Made by a program: the position numbers and the translations under genes. A model generated the notes under the pieces. That model did no database searches. It worked only from the letters and a program-made list of their open reading frames with translations, and was not told where the DNA came from. Source: Mesorhizobium sp. SCN 65-20 (GTDB taxonomy: Bacteria; Pseudomonadota; Alphaproteobacteria; Rhizobiales; Rhizobiaceae). Taken from it: a stretch of DNA of 35,217 bases. Shown in pieces: positions 33,496 through 35,217 of this stretch (position 1 is its first letter; every line of letters begins with the position of its first letter). The DNA lies in assembly GCA_001724355.1 (NCBI GenBank), contig MEEF01000029.1, positions 1 through 35,217 on the forward strand, in the 5' to 3' direction.

Positions 33496-35217
33496 ATGAG
33501 CCTGCTGAAATCGATCGGCCTGCCTGGAGGTCGCGCCGGACAGTTCATCGTCGATGGCGTGGCCGATGGCTACGAGGCCTTCGCAATTGCCATTGCGGCC
33601 GCCGAGATGGCGCCGGACGGCCCTCTGCTGTTCGTGGCGCGCGACGGCCAGCGCCTGCCGCAGATCGTCGAAGCACTCAATTTCGTGGCGCCCGACGTGC
33701 CCGTGCTGGAACTGCCAGCATGGGACTGCCTTCCCTACGACCGTGTGTCACCGGGAGCGGATGCGGCGGCCCGCAGGCTCGATGCCCTGGCCGCGATCAT
33801 CGCGCTCCGCAAGAACCCGCACCGGGCCGTCGTGCTGACGACCGCCAATGCGCTGCTGCAGCGTGTGCCGCCAGCCATGGCCATCGAGGCGCAGGAGTTC
33901 CGCGCCAAGCCGGGCAACCAGGTGGAGATGAACGCGTTGGTCGGCCGGCTTGAGCGTGCCGGCTTCGAGCGTGTGCCGACGGTGCGCGGTGTCGGCGAAT
34001 TCGCCGTGCGCGGCGGCATCCTCGATCTCTATGCGCCGGGTGCCGCTGATGCGCTGCGCCTCGACTTCTTCGGAGACACGCTGGAGACGATCCGCGCCTT
34101 CGATGTGGCCACCCAGCGTACGACCGGCAGCCGCAACCAGGTGGTGCTGCAGGCGATGAGCGAGGTGGCGCTGACGCCGGAAACGATCAGCAAGTTCCGC
34201 CGCAGCTACATCGAAGCCTTCGGCGCGCCGTCGCGCGACGATGCGCTCTATGCCGCGGTTTCCGAAGGCAGGCGCTTTGCCGGCATGGAGCATTGGCTGC
34301 CGTTCTTCTATCCGCACATGGAAACGGTGTTCGAATACCTGCCCGAGGCGCCGGTCGTCTTCGACCACCTGGCGCGCGAAGCGCTGAGCGAGCGCCACAC
34401 GCTGATCCTCGACCACTACGACGCGCGTCGGAAGCAGGCCGAGGGTGGCGGCATCAAGGATACCGTGCCCTACAAGCCGGTCGCGCCCGGGCTGATGTAC
34501 CTGTCGCCCGAGGAGGTGACCACCGCACTGGCCGATCAGGCCAATGTCGAACTGACGCCGTTCGACACGCCGTTCACCAGCGGCCGCAGGGTGCTGCATG
34601 CCGGGTCGCACGCCGGCCGCAGCTTTGCCGAGGAGCGCGCCGACCCGAATGCCAACGTGTTTGACGTGGTGGCGCGTCACATCGCCGACCAGCGCGCGGC
34701 CAAGCGGCGCGTGGTCGTCGCAGGCTGGACCGAAGGTTCGCTCGACCGCCTGGCGCAGATCCTCGACGAGCACGATCTCGGCAACCTCAAGCGGGTCGAC
34801 AGCCTGGCAGGCGTCGAGGCGCTGAAGCCGGGCGAGGCGGGTCTGGCAGTGCTGCCGATCGAATCCGGCTTCGAGGCGGGCGACCTGGTATTCGTCGCCG
34901 AGCAGGACATCCTCGGCGACCGCCTGATCCGGCGCTCGAAGAAGCGCAAGCGTGCCGCCGACTTCATCGCCGAGGCGTCGTCGCTGTCGGCTGGCGACAT
35001 CGTCGTCCACGCCGACCATGGCATCGGCCGCTTCGTCGGGCTGAAGACCATCGAGGCAGCGGACGCACCGCATGACTGCCTAGAGATCCACTATGCCGCC
35101 GACGGCAGGCTGTTCCTGCCGGTCGAGAACATCGAGCTCCTGTCGCGCTACGGCTCGGATTCGGCCGAGGCGCAGCTCGACAAGCTCGGCGGCGGCGCCT
35201 GGCAGTCGCGCAAGGCC
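33496..35217 (+). CDS. mfd: transcription-repair coupling factor Mfd, 5' part
   Basis: Translocase that removes stalled RNA polymerase at lesions and recruits UvrA. 574 codons are visible, about half of the full protein, and the frame is open to the window end. Starts MSLLKSIGLPGGRAGQFIVDG. The UvrB-like N-terminal module is present (FVARDGQRLPQIVEAL, LELPAWDCLPYDRVSPGADAAARRL, RGVGEFAVRGGILDLYAPG). The RNA-polymerase interacting domain begins around residue 493 with SLSAGDIVVHADHGIGRFVGL. The helicase motor lies beyond the window. Confidence 0.97.
   Translation, partial: MSLLKSIGLPGGRAGQFIVDGVADGYEAFAIAIAAAEMAPDGPLLFVARDGQRLPQIVEALNFVAPDVPVLELPAWDCLPYDRVSPGADAAARRLDALAAIIALRKNPHRAVVLTTANALLQRVPPAMAIEAQEFRAKPGNQVEMNALVGRLERAGFERVPTVRGVGEFAVRGGILDLYAPGAADALRLDFFGDTLETIRAFDVATQRTTGSRNQVVLQAMSEVALTPETISKFRRSYIEAFGAPSRDDALYAAVSEGRRFAGMEHWLPFFYPHMETVFEYLPEAPVVFDHLAREALSERHTLILDHYDARRKQAEGGGIKDTVPYKPVAPGLMYLSPEEVTTALADQANVELTPFDTPFTSGRRVLHAGSHAGRSFAEERADPNANVFDVVARHIADQRAAKRRVVVAGWTEGSLDRLAQILDEHDLGNLKRVDSLAGVEALKPGEAGLAVLPIESGFEAGDLVFVAEQDILGDRLIRRSKKRKRAADFIAEASSLSAGDIVVHADHGIGRFVGLKTIEAADAPHDCLEIHYAADGRLFLPVENIELLSRYGSDSAEAQLDKLGGGAWQSRKA

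Noticed and set aside
1-35217. CRISPR array, insertion sequence, prophage or rRNA
   Set aside because: No regularly spaced repeats, transposase, integrase or phage proteins, and no rRNA-like sequence were seen.

Overview
The window looks like chromosomal DNA from a Rhizobiales alphaproteobacterium of the Mesorhizobium/Aminobacter/Phyllobacteriaceae type. The basis is high GC, the protein style of GyrA, GlmU, RecG and Mfd, a GAAC-N7-GAAC SOS box of the alphaproteobacterial kind in front of dinB, promoters close to CTTGAC-N17-CTATAT, and the gene order gyrA-coaD-ppi-ppi-queA-tgt and glmU-glmS-recG-sdhE-mfd. Species cannot be fixed from the sequence alone.

Layout. (1) 1-1364: the 3' end of a sulfur-transport operon (DUF6691/YeeE-like plus TauE/SafE). 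Its first gene has lost its start codon at a sequence discontinuity near position 90. (2) 1380-2700, minus strand: marC then a small methyltransferase. (3) 2890-10507: gyrA, a shared terminator, a newly noted 50-aa membrane peptide on the other strand, then coaD, two cyclophilins, a YdcZ-type transporter, queA and tgt. The last three are translationally coupled or overlapping and include two queuosine genes. (4) 10510-16684: SOS-controlled dinB, a threonine-dehydratase-like enzyme, an ABC-F ATPase, a TPP enzyme and a secreted DUF4864 protein. (5) 16861-22641: a stand-alone Lrp/AsnC effector domain, then the Anbu cluster: circularly permuted ATP-grasp ligase, alpha-E protein, transglutaminase-like protease and the proteasome-like Anbu subunit. 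A PLP-dependent decarboxylase follows 35 nt behind. (6) 22702-25348: a GlpR-type repressor with a striking nested inverted repeat at its start, a 0.4-kb gene-less stretch, an AT-richer methyltransferase that looks acquired, and tRNA-Lys(TTT) with its promoter. (7) 25349-29521: ccdA, three consecutive hairpins, then glmU and glmS, two enzymes of UDP-GlcNAc synthesis. (8) 29536-30208: a HigBA-like toxin-antitoxin pair with two operator copies around its promoter. (9) 30291-35217: a DUF502 membrane protein convergent with and overlapping recG, then sdhE and the first half of mfd, which runs off the window.

Most of the window is housekeeping. The parts most worth study are the Anbu cluster and its downstream decarboxylase, the tRNA-guanine transglycosylase that lacks three of the four zinc ligands, the glpR operator, the higBA control region, and the small conserved-looking peptide between gyrA and coaD.
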